This document shows positions 23,623 through 33,571 of a DNA stretch of 64,000 nt, in pieces; positions within the stretch are counted from its first letter, which is position 1; the number at the start of each line of letters is the position of its first letter. A model generated the notes under the pieces. It ran no database searches. It saw only the letters and a list, made by a program, of their open reading frames with translations, and was not told the origin of the DNA. The translations under genes and the position numbers were made by a program. The stretch comes from Hericium rajendrae. Lineage: Eukaryota > Basidiomycota > Agaricomycetes > Russulales > Hericiaceae. The stretch covers positions 2,790,001 to 2,854,000 of the forward strand of contig CM065880.1 of assembly GCA_033439255.1 (NCBI GenBank). The letters run 5' to 3'.

Positions 23623-24265
23623 ATGTCGCGTCGAACGCACTTTCCTCCAAGTCCCGGATTGCCTCCGAGTCTCTACTCCGGAATGTCATTGCTTCAGATC
23701 AACCAGGCCGGCCCTGTCTCTGTCACAGAAGCATCTTTCCATTCGCGTACGTCTCAGCCCCAGAAGGCCTTGCTCAAAGGTCCCAAGACCGCCCGGCACC
23801 AGAGCAGGAAGACCGAGCACCCGAGCTCATCCGCTCCTTGGAAAGATCCGCGCAAGGCGGTGGCAGTTTCTGCTGGACACAAGCGCACGGTCAAGGACGA
23901 TGTTTTTTACAGAAACATTCAACACCTTTGGAGTCCCTTCCCTCCCGATGCCCGTCCGGTGACGCACAAGGAAAGGGACATTATGCTTTGTGCGGGTAGG
24001 ACATCGTCATTGTTCATCGGACAGGGTCGGATACTCATCATAATCCTATTCTATTCAAGTGACCGATCATGTCGTAGACAGACAGACTAAAGCCGACATC
24101 TTCTACAGCGGGTGTGAGCGGCGAGTATCTGTCCTTGAGGAACAATACGCAGCAGAGGCAGAAGGCCTGCGGGAACTTCGACAGGATGTGGAACGTCTTG
24201 GCCAGCGTTTGGATGAGAGAGATCGCCTCCGGCGAGCTCAATCGATAGCAACTCGACGGAGGTAA
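23623..24265 (+). CDS. Module gene A1, small protein with C-terminal coiled coil
   Basis: Exon 1 (about 124 codons) starts MSRRTHFPPSPGLPPSLYSG. It carries two blocks kept in all three A genes: PPSLYSGM.LLQINQAGP and QKALLKGPKTARHQ..K.EHPSS..PWKDPR. A phase-1 intron (GTAGGA..CAAG, about 23996-24058) leads to exon 2, a charged coiled coil (CERRVSVLEEQYAAEAEG and onward) that ends at 24265. The protein is about 190 residues. It has no known domain, signal peptide or membrane segment. Its 3' end faces that of B1 across about 250 bp. Exon 2 is much shorter than in A2 and barely alignable to it. Function is unknown; a dimer partner of the neighbouring B protein is my inference. Confidence 0.65.
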
Positions 24266-24512
24266 GTTCAGAAAGTTCCTACGTCTCCTAAATCCTGACG
24301 TAAAACCAAAAATAGTGATCAAGACAGGACAGATTAATCCAACCGTCGAGAATGTTAGATTACAACATAGGATATCATGATGGGTTCTTTAATCTCTAAC
24401 AGTTCTACTGATGCAGCCATACCACAGTGTAAAAGAAAGGACCCGTTTGTATGGGTAACATCAAATACTGCTATCCTAAGATGCCCCGTGGTCGTACGCT
24501 CGTTCTACGCTA

Positions 24513-25896
24513 CTATATTCTCTGATCATACGCTTTGATTGTTGCCCGTAACACTTCTATTTCTGCTATGCGTTGTCTGCCCCATTCTTCAAGCTCCCTA
24601 ATTCTGGCGTGCAGCGCTGCCTCTCGACTCGTCACATCTTTGAGCACCTTAGCAGCTGCGTAGTATGTGGTTAGAAAGCTACCAAGCGGCGCATGATAAG
24701 TAACTGACCATCTCGCATGCATTCCGGCTTTCCGTGTTCAGATCGCATGGATGGGTGTTTTTCTTCGTCAGGATACAATGCTGCACGGAGTTCATCATAT
24801 GCACCGTCGACAGTGTTGCGGTAAGCTTGCGCTCTATCCGCCTCCTTCTTCCGTTTCTCGAGTAGTTTTTCTTCCTCAAGAGATAATTTGGCTTTTCCCA
24901 TGCCCTTTGACCCGCCATTGGCGTCGTCCTGGACAGTAGCCCTCACCTTCGCGTCAGGGAGGGCGTCGCTGCCAGGCGATCTTGTCCTCTTCGATCCAGA
25001 AGACGAGCTCGGCTCCGGCCCCATGTCGACGATCCGAAACCGTTGCATCTGGTCCCTCGGAATCCCGTCCAGCTTCGACTGCCTAGCGGACTTTCTTGGT
25101 TTCTGCCGTTCCTTGTCACGCGGCTCGGTTGGCGGTGCCTCCATGTGCGGCGCCTGCGACGACGGTCGATGCCATTCACTCGGAATGGGCAGACGAGACT
25201 GGGCGGAGGCAGATGCCGCATGCCTGTAGATTCCTTGCAGAGGGACACTCGCCGGCGATGTGCCCCTTGGTGGGTACGTGCGCGTACCAGTATAGGGAGC
25301 CGAGAAACCCTGGTTTGGAGGTTGTGTACTAGCAGAGACAGCATTCCCGGTCATGAAAGGCGCGCCGTGCGCGGTATAGGTATAGCTTTCTTGTTGAAGA
25401 GGAAGAGGACCAGTTGAGGAGTATGGAGAGGACTGCAGAGGTGCCCTGCCGTACAAGCTGCTTGCGTGCTGGTGGATCATTGGTTGGTATGAAGAGTGTA
25501 GGGTCGGCAGCCCAGCGCCGGAGGCGGTTGGTGTCGCTTGACGGAAAGAATCGTAATTCCTGACTGGGTACGATTGGGTCACCGCAGATGGCTTCCGTTC
25601 CCACTTAGGCCGTCGCGGCGGCTGAGAAGGGTCGTCGAAGATACCCCAATTCGCGGGATGGTTCAGGTCGATGTCATCTGGGTTTGTGTCTGCCGGAGAT
25701 ACTGATTTGGCAATACGAGGACGAGGCTCATCATAGTGGTTCGTTACTGGGGCGTATGTTGAGCTTCGTCTTTCAGATGGTTAATATCTGCACAGTCAAG
25801 CCAGTTGAATCCGTTTGCCACTCACGAAGACTGGACATCACTACTTTGATTATACGTGTTATAAAGAGACGTCGTATGGATATTATGTTGTGACAT
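24513..25896 (-). CDS. Module gene B1, Ser/Pro-rich bHLH-zipper-like protein
   Basis: Three exons: 25826-25896, 24709-25769 and 24513-24655, about 424 residues by my reading. Start MSQHNIHTTSLYNTYNQSS is shared with B2. The long middle exon has DDIDLNHPANWGIFDDPSQP, then Ser/Pro/Tyr-rich sequence, KPRKSARQSKLDGIPRDQMQ, KRTRSPGSDALP, and a basic helix KRKKEADRAQAYRNTVDGAY continuing into DELRAALYPDEE. After a phase-1 intron the last exon encodes a second helix running into a coiled coil (AAKVLKDVTSREAALHARIR, then ELEE..). This order resembles basic-helix-loop-helix-zipper factors, although the basic region is not a textbook match. The donor of the last intron is GTCAGT, where B2 and B3 have GTGAG. 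A nuclear, DNA-binding role is inferred. Confidence 0.7.
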
Positions 25897-26081
25897 CTTC
25901 GGTCGTTTAGAATAGGCGTGATTCAATTATTGAGGTCGTTAGAAGTCGTAGTTGAGGTGATTAGAGCCGGTCTATGTAATAGTGGTCTTGTCGTGTCGTA
26001 GAATAGAGGCGAGCCAGCGCCGATGCTTGTAGTAGAATAGAATAGGCTGGAGGGAGAGCGGACGCGGAGGATAGTACGGAG

Positions 26082-26112
26082 CCTCAGGCTTGGACCTCGG
26101 CATTTAATAGCC
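26082..26112 (-). promoter_or_regulatory. Conserved core promoter of B1
   Basis: On minus the block GGCTATTAAATGCCGAGGTC, continuing CAAGCCTGAGGC, is kept almost unchanged ahead of B2 and slightly diverged ahead of B3. It holds a TATA-like TATTAAAT about 200 bp upstream of the start codon. Confidence 0.5.
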
Positions 26113-26498
26113 AACATCTCATAGCCTGCGTCCTGGAGAAACAAAAAGCAGGCTTTCGGTTCCATAAAAGCAACGAGTAAAAAGGACGGCTTACACTTAT
26201 GGTTATTGTAGCGTCGGGGCAGTAGAACGACGAGTACAGGGACTCACAATACATCAGGGCAGCGTGCCTCTGCACGGAATCGTCGACATCGCGATGTCTT
26301 AACAATTACGATGTCGTTAAGACTTGATTTTGTGTCACGGATTCGAAATCGAGCTTCTATCCTGCATAGCCAAAAACTGATGGTGGGTTGCTCGCGTGAA
26401 AGCGACAATTGCGAGAATTAGAGACCTGTTACCACTTCATGTCCATTGTCAGGAGTTGCTTTTTTTGTCGACATCAAGAAGGCATACGTTCGTGCATT

Positions 26499-26503
26499 TG
26501 GCA
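26499..26503. repeat. Target-site duplication, left
   Basis: TGGCA directly before the 5' LTR. The same five bases follow the 3' LTR at 32249-32253. Confidence 0.85.
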
Positions 26504-26883
26504 TGTTGGAATAACACGTGAGAGTACGTGTTGTTTACGCCGGGAGACGCGAGTCTCTCTTGTCCCGTTTTGGTTCTCTTTTATCTGCTTTCGGTTCTCA
26601 TCTGTCTGCTCTGTCTGCCTATGATATCATGTTCATCGTCATGTATTGTCCCGCCAGTCCCATCTTGTTCGTATATATACTGTACCGCTCTCGTCTACCT
26701 CCCTCAGTCGTTTTATCCCCCTTCACGACTGAGGTGAGTTGCTATTTTTCCTCTGCCTTGCGCCTGTATTACGTTACTTACGTATCTTACCCGATAGTCT
26801 CATCGGGATCGTTCAGGTGCATAATAAAGTCGTTTTATCCCCCTTCACGACTGAGTCTCATCGGGATCATTCAGTTTCTAACA
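26504..26883 (+). repeat. 5' LTR of the copia element
   Basis: 380 bp, TG..CA ends. It contains a hairpin (CTCAGTCG/CGACTGAG, 26703-26733) whose loop and 3' arm recur at about 26829-26854 within a short internal duplication. Confidence 0.93.
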
Positions 26884-26895
26884 GGTTATGGGCCC
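26884..26895 (+). other. Primer-binding site, initiator tRNA anticodon-arm type
   Basis: GGTTATGGGCCC directly follows the 5' LTR. Its complement, GGGCCCATAACC, matches the anticodon arm of initiator tRNA-Met (loop CAU flanked by GGGC and AACC). This is the half-tRNA priming type known from Drosophila copia and Ty5. Confidence 0.65.
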
Positions 26896-26971
26896 CGAGA
26901 GCTCGTGTTAAACCTCAGTATTACCGCGCTCTCAGAAACGTTACTACCTGAACTCCCACTTCCTCGTCACT

Positions 26972-29900
26972 ATGCCTGAAGACGATACCACCTGCAAAGG
27001 CGCCGACACGTCGAAGCAAGCTGCGAACAAAACCCCTCGTTCCCTTATCACTTCGTCCTCCGGCACCGTCTCGAACTTTACCTTGCTCCAGCGCTCATCG
27101 CCTCTTCCACCTGACCCACTATTCGCGAATCGCGTCGGCGCCGTCAAGTCTCCCCTCAGCTATAAGGATGAGACCGCTTTGCGTCAGGTCCTCATGTCCG
27201 TCAGCAGCAAGTTCCCTGCCGTTGAGAAGCTTACCGACACCAACTATGTCGACTGGGCTCGTGACTTCACCAGCAGCCTCGACCGTATCTTCTGCTGCGA
27301 CCACATCGACAGCACTCTCCTCGAGAAGCCAACCGACCCCGTCGACCTCTACAGCTGGGTCAAGCACGATCAATTGGTTGTTCAACTCATACTCTCGAGC
27401 ATCACCCCTGCTGAACGCGAGCGCGTCGAACAACACTGCCGCGGCTATACGTCGGCCGAGGAGCTCTGGGGCGGGATGCGCCGGCTCTATCTTCACTCTG
27501 GCATCGTCGCCCAGGTGAACTACCTCCGCCGCGCCTTCTCCCACGTCTTCCCGCCTACTGGTCTTTTTGGCCCCACTGCTCGTGAGCTTCGTATCGACGT
27601 TGAACGCCTCTACGCCGTGGGTGCCCCTACTGTGGAAGATATGTACTCTATTCTACTCTTGCAAGCTCTCGCTACGCATCATCCCACGAAGTACGACAAT
27701 CTTCAGTCCTCGGGCACTTTCGACTCCTTTACCATTTGCCAGCGCTTGGAAGGATACGACATCCAATACCGCGAGGACCTTCGTCGTGCTGCCCGCGCCT
27801 CTGCCTCCAAAGCTGGGACTGACGTCGCGGCGGCTGCTACGGCCGGCAAGCCGTCCCGCGATCGCACCCCATGCAAGCACTGCAATAAAACCAATCATCC
27901 TTCGGACAAATGTTGGCAGAAATTCGGCAAACCCGAGTGGCAGCAAATCAAGGAGCACGACCGCAAGGCCGCCCGTGGGGGCACTGGCTCTGGCTCCACT
28001 TCCGGCGCCAACTCCGGCACTAGCACTCCCGCCCAAGCTCACGCTACTATCGAGACCTGTGCCGCTGTCTCCTTCGCTGATATCGACGGCTACTTCTCTT
28101 GTGCCGCCGCTGATGAGTCTTGCTCTGTCGACTGGGCTGCCCACACTACCGTCTCGCCGCCTGCCTCGGGTGCCTACCATCTCGACAGCGCCTCTAGCTG
28201 CCATCTTACTCCGGATCGCCAGGACTTTGCCACCTTCACCGGCGTTCCCCCTCGTGCCATCCGTGGTATCAACGGCTCCAGTATCTACACTACAGGTGTT
28301 GGTGATGTCCACCTTCATCTTGGCGAGGGCCGACAACTCGTCATGCACGACGTTCTGTACGTTCCTAGCGCCGCGCTTCGCCTGATCTCGGTTGGCTGCC
28401 TCTGCGACAAAGGGTACATCGTCTCCTTCAACGGCCCCTCCACCTGCGCCATCTCTCAAGGCTCTGGTACTCGCAAGCTCGTTGCCACCGGTACTCGTCG
28501 TGCCGGTGCTCTCTACACGCTCGACGGCCGTACATCCTTACCCGCCGACACCGCTTGCCTTGCCCGTGCCGCTCCCTCGCTCGAGACTTGGCACCGTCGC
28601 CTCGGCCACATCAACATGGACTCTGTTGTCCATATGGCTCGTCACGGCCTTGCCTCAGGTATGCCCGTTGACCTATCTGTCCAACCCCCTATCTGTGAAC
28701 ACTGTGTTCTCGGTAAACAGGCCAAGACGAACATGCCTCGCGTGCGTGAAGGGCGCCGTGCTACTCGTTCGATGGAAATTGTGTTCACCGACTTGATGGG
28801 TCCCGTGATGCCAGAAACGATGGGAAAGAAATCCTACTCTCTTACGCTTATAGACGACTACGCCTCGATGTCCTTTGTCTTTCTTCTGCGTTTAAAATCC
28901 GAAGCTATTACCGCTTTCCGTTCCTGGCGTGCATGCGCTGAACGCTCTTCCGGTCACCCTCTTGGCATCTTTCGCACCGACAATGGCGGCGAATTTACTG
29001 CTGATGCCTTCGAAGCCTACCTCGCCACTGAAGGGATCACCCATCAAGTCTCAGCGCCTTACTCCTCGGCGCACATGGGTCGTGTCGAGCGCCTTCACTG
29101 TACCCTTATGGGTCATGCTCGCGCGATGCGTTCATCTGCGGCCCTTCCGGACGGTCTCTGGGGAGAGACCCTCCTTACGGCCTGCTATTTGCACAACCGC
29201 ACACCGACGCGCACCCTCCACAACCGCACGCCTTACGAAGCTTGGTTTGGTGTCAAGCCGGACCTTTCCTCTCTGCGTGAGTTTGGTTGTCGTGCTTTTG
29301 TTCTTGTCCAGAACGTGCACAACCCTAAAGCTCTTGATCGTTCGCTGGAGTGTGTATTGGTTGGCTACTCGCCGAATTCCAAGGCCTACCGCTGTTACCA
29401 TCGTGCGTCTCGGCGCATCATTGTTTCGCGAAACGTTTTCTTTATTGAGTCGCAGGACGCTATCTCGCGCCCACTTTTTCCGGGCCGCGTTGTCCCTTCT
29501 CTTGATTCTGATTCTGTTTCTCCTACTGTCTCGTCTTCGTCGAGTCACTCTTCTTTGCCTTCTTCTGTTTCTCCTGTGTCCTCTTTTCCTTCGCCCGCGT
29601 CTTCGACGCCCCTTGTTCCTGTCCCTCTGGACTCTGATCCTTTGGATCTTTCGTGCCTCGATCCTCTTCCGGATCCTGTTCCTGTGATGCCCGTCTCGGC
29701 AGAACCCGTTCCTTCTATTTCCTCGGAACCTGTTCCCTCTGCCTCTTTTGCGCCGGTTCCTTCTGTTTCCTCGGAACCTGCTCCTTCTGCTCCTTCGTTG
29801 CCTTTACCTACCATTGCGCTTCCGCCTTCTTTGTCTCCACCTCTTCGGCCTTCGCGTTCACGCATTCCTACCCCGAAGCAGGCTTTTATTTCTGGCCTTC

Positions 29901-31762
29901 CTGTGCCTATTTCTCGTGTTGATCGCGCCGTCGCTGAGTTGCGTGCTGCTGGCATGCGCCGCCTCGCTGACCGTCGCTCGGTCTCTAACCTTTGTGTTAC
30001 AGTCCCGAGTGCTGGCCCCTCCTCCCAGCCAGCCTCCGATCACCTTGCGCCACCTACTCCATCTACGGGTCCCTCTACTCCCTCGACTGGCGACTTCGAG
30101 CATGTCTCCCTACCCTCTCCCGCCGGCTCCGACTTTGAGACCATCCTGGCAACAATCGACGCCTCCGCCGACGAACCGCGCACCTGGTTGGAAGCTCAAG
30201 CCTCCCCGTTCGCTGCCGAATGGCGCCAAGCCTACATCGACGAGATTGCGTCCCTCCGTCAGCACAAGGTTTGGGAACTTGTTCCCCGCGCATCCATCCC
30301 GGCCGGCCGTCGTGTCGTCAAATGTCGACCCGTGTTCAAACTCAAACGCGACGCCGCCAATAACCCCGTACGTTTCAAAGCTCGTCTCGTTGCGAAAGGT
30401 TTCACCCAGGTACCGGGTGTTGATTTCCACGAGACCTACTCTCCCGTCGCTCGCCTCGAGTCACAACACCTCGCGTTGCATATCGGGGCGACTGAAGACT
30501 GGGAGATGGAACAGCTTGACGTCAAAACGGCCTTCCTCCATGGCATCCTCGAGGAGGAGGTGTACATGGAGCAGCCCCCGGGTTTTGAGGAACCCGGCAT
30601 GGAAGACTTCGTCTGTCGTCTCCTCAAGGGCATATATGGCCTCAAACAGGGCGGGCGCGCCTGGAACCTCCTGTTCGACTCTGTCATGCGCGAACTCGGC
30701 TACACACGCCTCGCTTGTGAGTGGTGCATTTACTATCGCACTCACTCCACGGGCCGCTCTATCATCGTCGTTCATGTGGACGACATGAATGTCGTCGCTG
30801 ACAGCAAGGACAAGATGGCCCGCGTCAAGCGCGAGCTCCGCTCTCACTTCGACATTGTCGAGCTCGGCCCCGTCAGCTGGCTTGTCGGCCTTGCCGTCTC
30901 TCGTGACCGCGCCGCCCGCACCGTCACTATCTCGCAGACGGCTCTTATCGATTCGGTTGTCACTCAGTTCGGTCTCGACGATGCCCATCCCGTCTCTACG
31001 CCTCTCGACCCCAACATCCGTCTCACCCACGCCGACTGCCCTACCGACGATACGTCTCGCGCCGACATGGTCTCCGTCCCATACCGTGAACTTATTGGGT
31101 CCCTCATGTACCTCGCCATCGGCACCCGACCCGACATCGCCCACGCTGTCCAACACCTCAGCCAGTTCAATTCCAATCCTGGCCGAAACCACTGGCAAGG
31201 CGCTAAACACGTCGCTCGGTACCTCAAAGGCACGCGCACCCTCGGTCTTGTCCTCGGTGGCACGCAACCGCTCGCCCTCTCCGGCTTCTCCGATGCCAGC
31301 TTCGGCGGTCAACCCGGTCCCACCGGGGCCCGACGCTCGATCAGCGGCTTCGTCTTCACCTTAGGCAGCGGCGCCATCTCCTGGAGCTCCAAACGACAAC
31401 CTGTGACCGCGCTCTCTACGTGCGAATCCGAGTATGCCGCAGCCGCCCACGCAGCGCGCGAGGCACTCTGGCTTCGCAACGTACTCACGCTCTTGGACTT
31501 TGCCCCTCCCGGCCCCGTCCCCATCGCGTGCGATAACCAAAGCGCCATTCGTCTTACTCACGAGCAATCTAGTCACTGCCGCTCCAAATATTTTGATCTC
31601 GACCATCACTTCCTCCGCGATCGCGTCGCCCTCGGTCACATCTCCGTCCACTACGTTCCGACCAACGACATGACGGCCGACATCCTCACGAAATCCCTTT
31701 CACGCGCGCCGCACGTCAAATTTTGCTCTGCCCTTGGTCTTGCACCTATAGCCGCACGATGA
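26972..31762 (+). CDS. Copia Gag-Pol polyprotein
   Basis: A single 1,596-codon frame that looks whole. Parts in order, with approximate residues: gag with a UBN2-like domain (60-260); CCHC zinc knuckle CKHCNKTNHPSDKC (~301); aspartic protease around YHLDSASSCHLT (~403); the GAG-pre-integrase block WHRRLGHINM (~540); integrase core with TDLMG and DNGGEF (~606-672) and the downstream Glu; a Ser/Pro-rich linker (~850-1010); reverse transcriptase with VHVDDMNV (~1268); RNase H with SGFSDASFGG and STCESEYAA (~1435-1490). The protease-integrase-RT-RNase H order is diagnostic of Ty1/copia. Gag and Pol in one frame is common in this family. Confidence 0.95.
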   Translation: MPEDDTTCKGADTSKQAANKTPRSLITSSSGTVSNFTLLQRSSPLPPDPLFANRVGAVKSPLSYKDETALRQVLMSVSSKFPAVEKLTDTNYVDWARDFTSSLDRIFCCDHIDSTLLEKPTDPVDLYSWVKHDQLVVQLILSSITPAERERVEQHCRGYTSAEELWGGMRRLYLHSGIVAQVNYLRRAFSHVFPPTGLFGPTARELRIDVERLYAVGAPTVEDMYSILLLQALATHHPTKYDNLQSSGTFDSFTICQRLEGYDIQYREDLRRAARASASKAGTDVAAAATAGKPSRDRTPCKHCNKTNHPSDKCWQKFGKPEWQQIKEHDRKAARGGTGSGSTSGANSGTSTPAQAHATIETCAAVSFADIDGYFSCAAADESCSVDWAAHTTVSPPASGAYHLDSASSCHLTPDRQDFATFTGVPPRAIRGINGSSIYTTGVGDVHLHLGEGRQLVMHDVLYVPSAALRLISVGCLCDKGYIVSFNGPSTCAISQGSGTRKLVATGTRRAGALYTLDGRTSLPADTACLARAAPSLETWHRRLGHINMDSVVHMARHGLASGMPVDLSVQPPICEHCVLGKQAKTNMPRVREGRRATRSMEIVFTDLMGPVMPETMGKKSYSLTLIDDYASMSFVFLLRLKSEAITAFRSWRACAERSSGHPLGIFRTDNGGEFTADAFEAYLATEGITHQVSAPYSSAHMGRVERLHCTLMGHARAMRSSAALPDGLWGETLLTACYLHNRTPTRTLHNRTPYEAWFGVKPDLSSLREFGCRAFVLVQNVHNPKALDRSLECVLVGYSPNSKAYRCYHRASRRIIVSRNVFFIESQDAISRPLFPGRVVPSLDSDSVSPTVSSSSSHSSLPSSVSPVSSFPSPASSTPLVPVPLDSDPLDLSCLDPLPDPVPVMPVSAEPVPSISSEPVPSASFAPVPSVSSEPAPSAPSLPLPTIALPPSLSPPLRPSRSRIPTPKQAFISGLPVPISRVDRAVAELRAAGMRRLADRRSVSNLCVTVPSAGPSSQPASDHLAPPTPSTGPSTPSTGDFEHVSLPSPAGSDFETILATIDASADEPRTWLEAQASPFAAEWRQAYIDEIASLRQHKVWELVPRASIPAGRRVVKCRPVFKLKRDAANNPVRFKARLVAKGFTQVPGVDFHETYSPVARLESQHLALHIGATEDWEMEQLDVKTAFLHGILEEEVYMEQPPGFEEPGMEDFVCRLLKGIYGLKQGGRAWNLLFDSVMRELGYTRLACEWCIYYRTHSTGRSIIVVHVDDMNVVADSKDKMARVKRELRSHFDIVELGPVSWLVGLAVSRDRAARTVTISQTALIDSVVTQFGLDDAHPVSTPLDPNIRLTHADCPTDDTSRADMVSVPYRELIGSLMYLAIGTRPDIAHAVQHLSQFNSNPGRNHWQGAKHVARYLKGTRTLGLVLGGTQPLALSGFSDASFGGQPGPTGARRSISGFVFTLGSGAISWSSKRQPVTALSTCESEYAAAAHAAREALWLRNVLTLLDFAPPGPVPIACDNQSAIRLTHEQSSHCRSKYFDLDHHFLRDRVALGHISVHYVPTNDMTADILTKSLSRAPHVKFCSALGLAPIAAR

Positions 31763-31859
31763 GGAGGAGATTGCCGCGTAGCGGCCTTGGATTCAGGAGG
31801 AGTTGAGGAGGAGTTGGGGAGGAGCTTCTCCTTCAGGAGGAGTCTTCGCGTCCCCCTGC

Positions 31860-31868
31860 GAGGAGGAG
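31860..31868 (+). other. Polypurine tract of the copia element
   Basis: GAGGAGGAG sits immediately before the 3' LTR. Similar GGAGGAG words recur several times between the stop codon and the LTR. Confidence 0.7.
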
Positions 31869-32248
31869 TGTTGGAATAACACGTGAGAGTACGTGTTGTT
31901 TACGCCGGGAGACGCGAGTCTCTCTTGTCCCGTTTTGGTTCTCTTTTATCTGCTTTCGGTTCTCATCTGTCTGCTCTGTCTGCCTATGATATCATGTTCA
32001 TCGTCATGTATTGTCCCGCCAGTCCCATCTTGTTCGTATATATACTGTACCGCTCTCGTCTACCTCCCTCAGTCGTTTTATCCCCCTTCACGACTGAGGT
32101 GAGTTGCTATTTTTCCTCTGCCTTGCGCCTGTATTACGTTACTTACGTATCTTACCCGATAGTCTCATCGGGATTGTTCAGGTGCATAATAAAGTCGTTT
32201 TATCCCCCTTCACGACTGAGTCTCATCGGGATCGTTCAGTTTCTAACA
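31869..32248 (+). repeat. 3' LTR of the copia element
   Basis: 380 bp, nearly identical to 26504-26883 and followed by the TGGCA duplication at 32249-32253. Confidence 0.93.
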
Positions 32249-32829
32249 TGGCACAGGTCTGGAGTTCAGGCGCTGGAGCCAGCATAACAATAAGCCCATC
32301 GCAATTTGCAATCAAGCGACGAAAGTGCAAGCCTCAACATGGCGTAGTGCCAGCTAGCTGGAGTGTTCTCTGCGTAACTACTTCTTGTTGATGAGACTGG
32401 CATTTTCGGCAGATACAGACGTGCATGTAGGCAAAGATGCTCCTCATCGGCAGTACACTGATTATAGATGAGTAGAAGTGCCACAAAAACAAACGAGTAA
32501 TTGCACACCAGAAATTCATGTAGCGACATGACTGTCCTTAAAACCATGGGCGACATCAGGCGTCGTATGTCGAAGGCCAATGACAGTTGGGCGTATTGGG
32601 CGCCGGCGTTTGACGCGTGCGCGTGCGAGGAGAAACATGCTCTCAGGTTCTTGTTCAAGAGCTAGCAAAGCTAGCCTTTACTAACTGTCTTGACATATAT
32701 CAGCATATCTTCACCAAGACGAATGAATTCGAATGATCTATGATGGGCGGTCGCAGACTGAGTAGCGCCAGAAAACCGTGTTGAATGTCGGTTGCGTCGA
32801 GTCGTTTCGCAGAGGTGACGGTAACTCAG

Positions 32830-33571
32830 ACGCGGACACCGGGTGACTGTTGTCCACGGCCCGGGGGGCCGGGACGGTCGATATACAGTAAGCGACGGGC
32901 GGCTGGTGCCGTCACTCATACAGTTCTTCTAGTTCGAAGTCGATTTCGTCTCTCCTACTTCGGCTGTTGACTACCCCTCTAGTTCACCGACGGCGCAGGT
33001 GTAAGTATGATATCTAGAAGGAATGGACCATGCATTGTTGTCTGATAATTATCACTGATGTCTATTTTAGTTTGAGCAGATCGTCCATGCGGCTACCACT
33101 GGCATCTCGGAAATGAAGGTAATGCACATATGCATCTGTTTCGCTATGCGTGGTGCTCATTTCGCACACAACATAACATCGGCCTTGTGTCACGAAGGCG
33201 GCAGGTCTGCTTTGATGAGACGGTCACGGCTTAAGACTTACGGCGTTTGTCGCTCCTTGTACTCGATCAGGCAGGCTCTTCATCGTCATGCAGGAGGAAT
33301 ATCACTGTTGAATGTGGACTACTTTGTCATGCTTTCTTTTGAAGAACAAGACTCGGCTAGATGCGAGGCGAATGCACTAAATTGTAGGTGGCCCTTGTTC
33401 TATATCTTGCTCAAAGAAGTCACCACAGCCTATAAAGCTTTGAAGCCTGCTTTGACCGTAGCCATTCAATTCTAGCTCCTGGAGAGCAAGGTTAGTCGTC
33501 TTTATTGCTTCGTCAATTTCCAAACTGACTCTCGTCAGTGGTCTTGCAGTGACCGCCCGTTCGTTTCCAAC
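32830..33571 (+). promoter_or_regulatory. Conserved leader of gene A2
   Basis: This is the counterpart of the A1 leader. GTAAGTATGA..TTTTAG looks like a complete intron at about 33002-33070, and GGTTAGTC..CTTGCAG another just before the start codon. Long identities with module 1 include TTGTACTCGATCAGGCAGG and GAAGTCACCACAGC.TATAAA. In-frame stops in the conserved part argue for an untranslated leader. Confidence 0.45.

Larger units (their letters stand above)
26504..32248 (+). mobile_element. Ty1/copia LTR retrotransposon, looks whole and young
   Basis: A 5,745-bp element with two 380-bp LTRs that begin TGTTGGAAT and end TTCTAACA, a primer-binding site, one long gag-pol frame, a purine-rich tract and a 5-bp target duplication. 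The LTRs differ at only a couple of positions by eye, which points to a recent insertion. It lies in the right flank of module 1. Modules 2 and 3 keep the uninterrupted equivalent of the target (..GGGCACAGCTGTGGAG.. and ..CTAGCACAGCTCAGG..). Confidence 0.95.
22880..32336. repeat. Tandem module 1 (split by a retrotransposon)
   Basis: First of three related modules, each of about 3.7 kb without the insert. Order: a GGTCCGGGACCGG-like word, spliced leader, gene A1 (plus), gene B1 (minus), B leader, and a closing block (about 32254-32336) matching 36486-36558 and 40671-40730. The copia element at 26504-32248 interrupts the right flank. Confidence 0.75.

Noticed and set aside
29748-30788. Long frames in other phases inside the copia element (also 27567-28385, 28929-29687, 30461-31312)
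   Set aside because: They overlap the domain-bearing gag-pol frame, show no domains and follow its codon bias; they are shadows.
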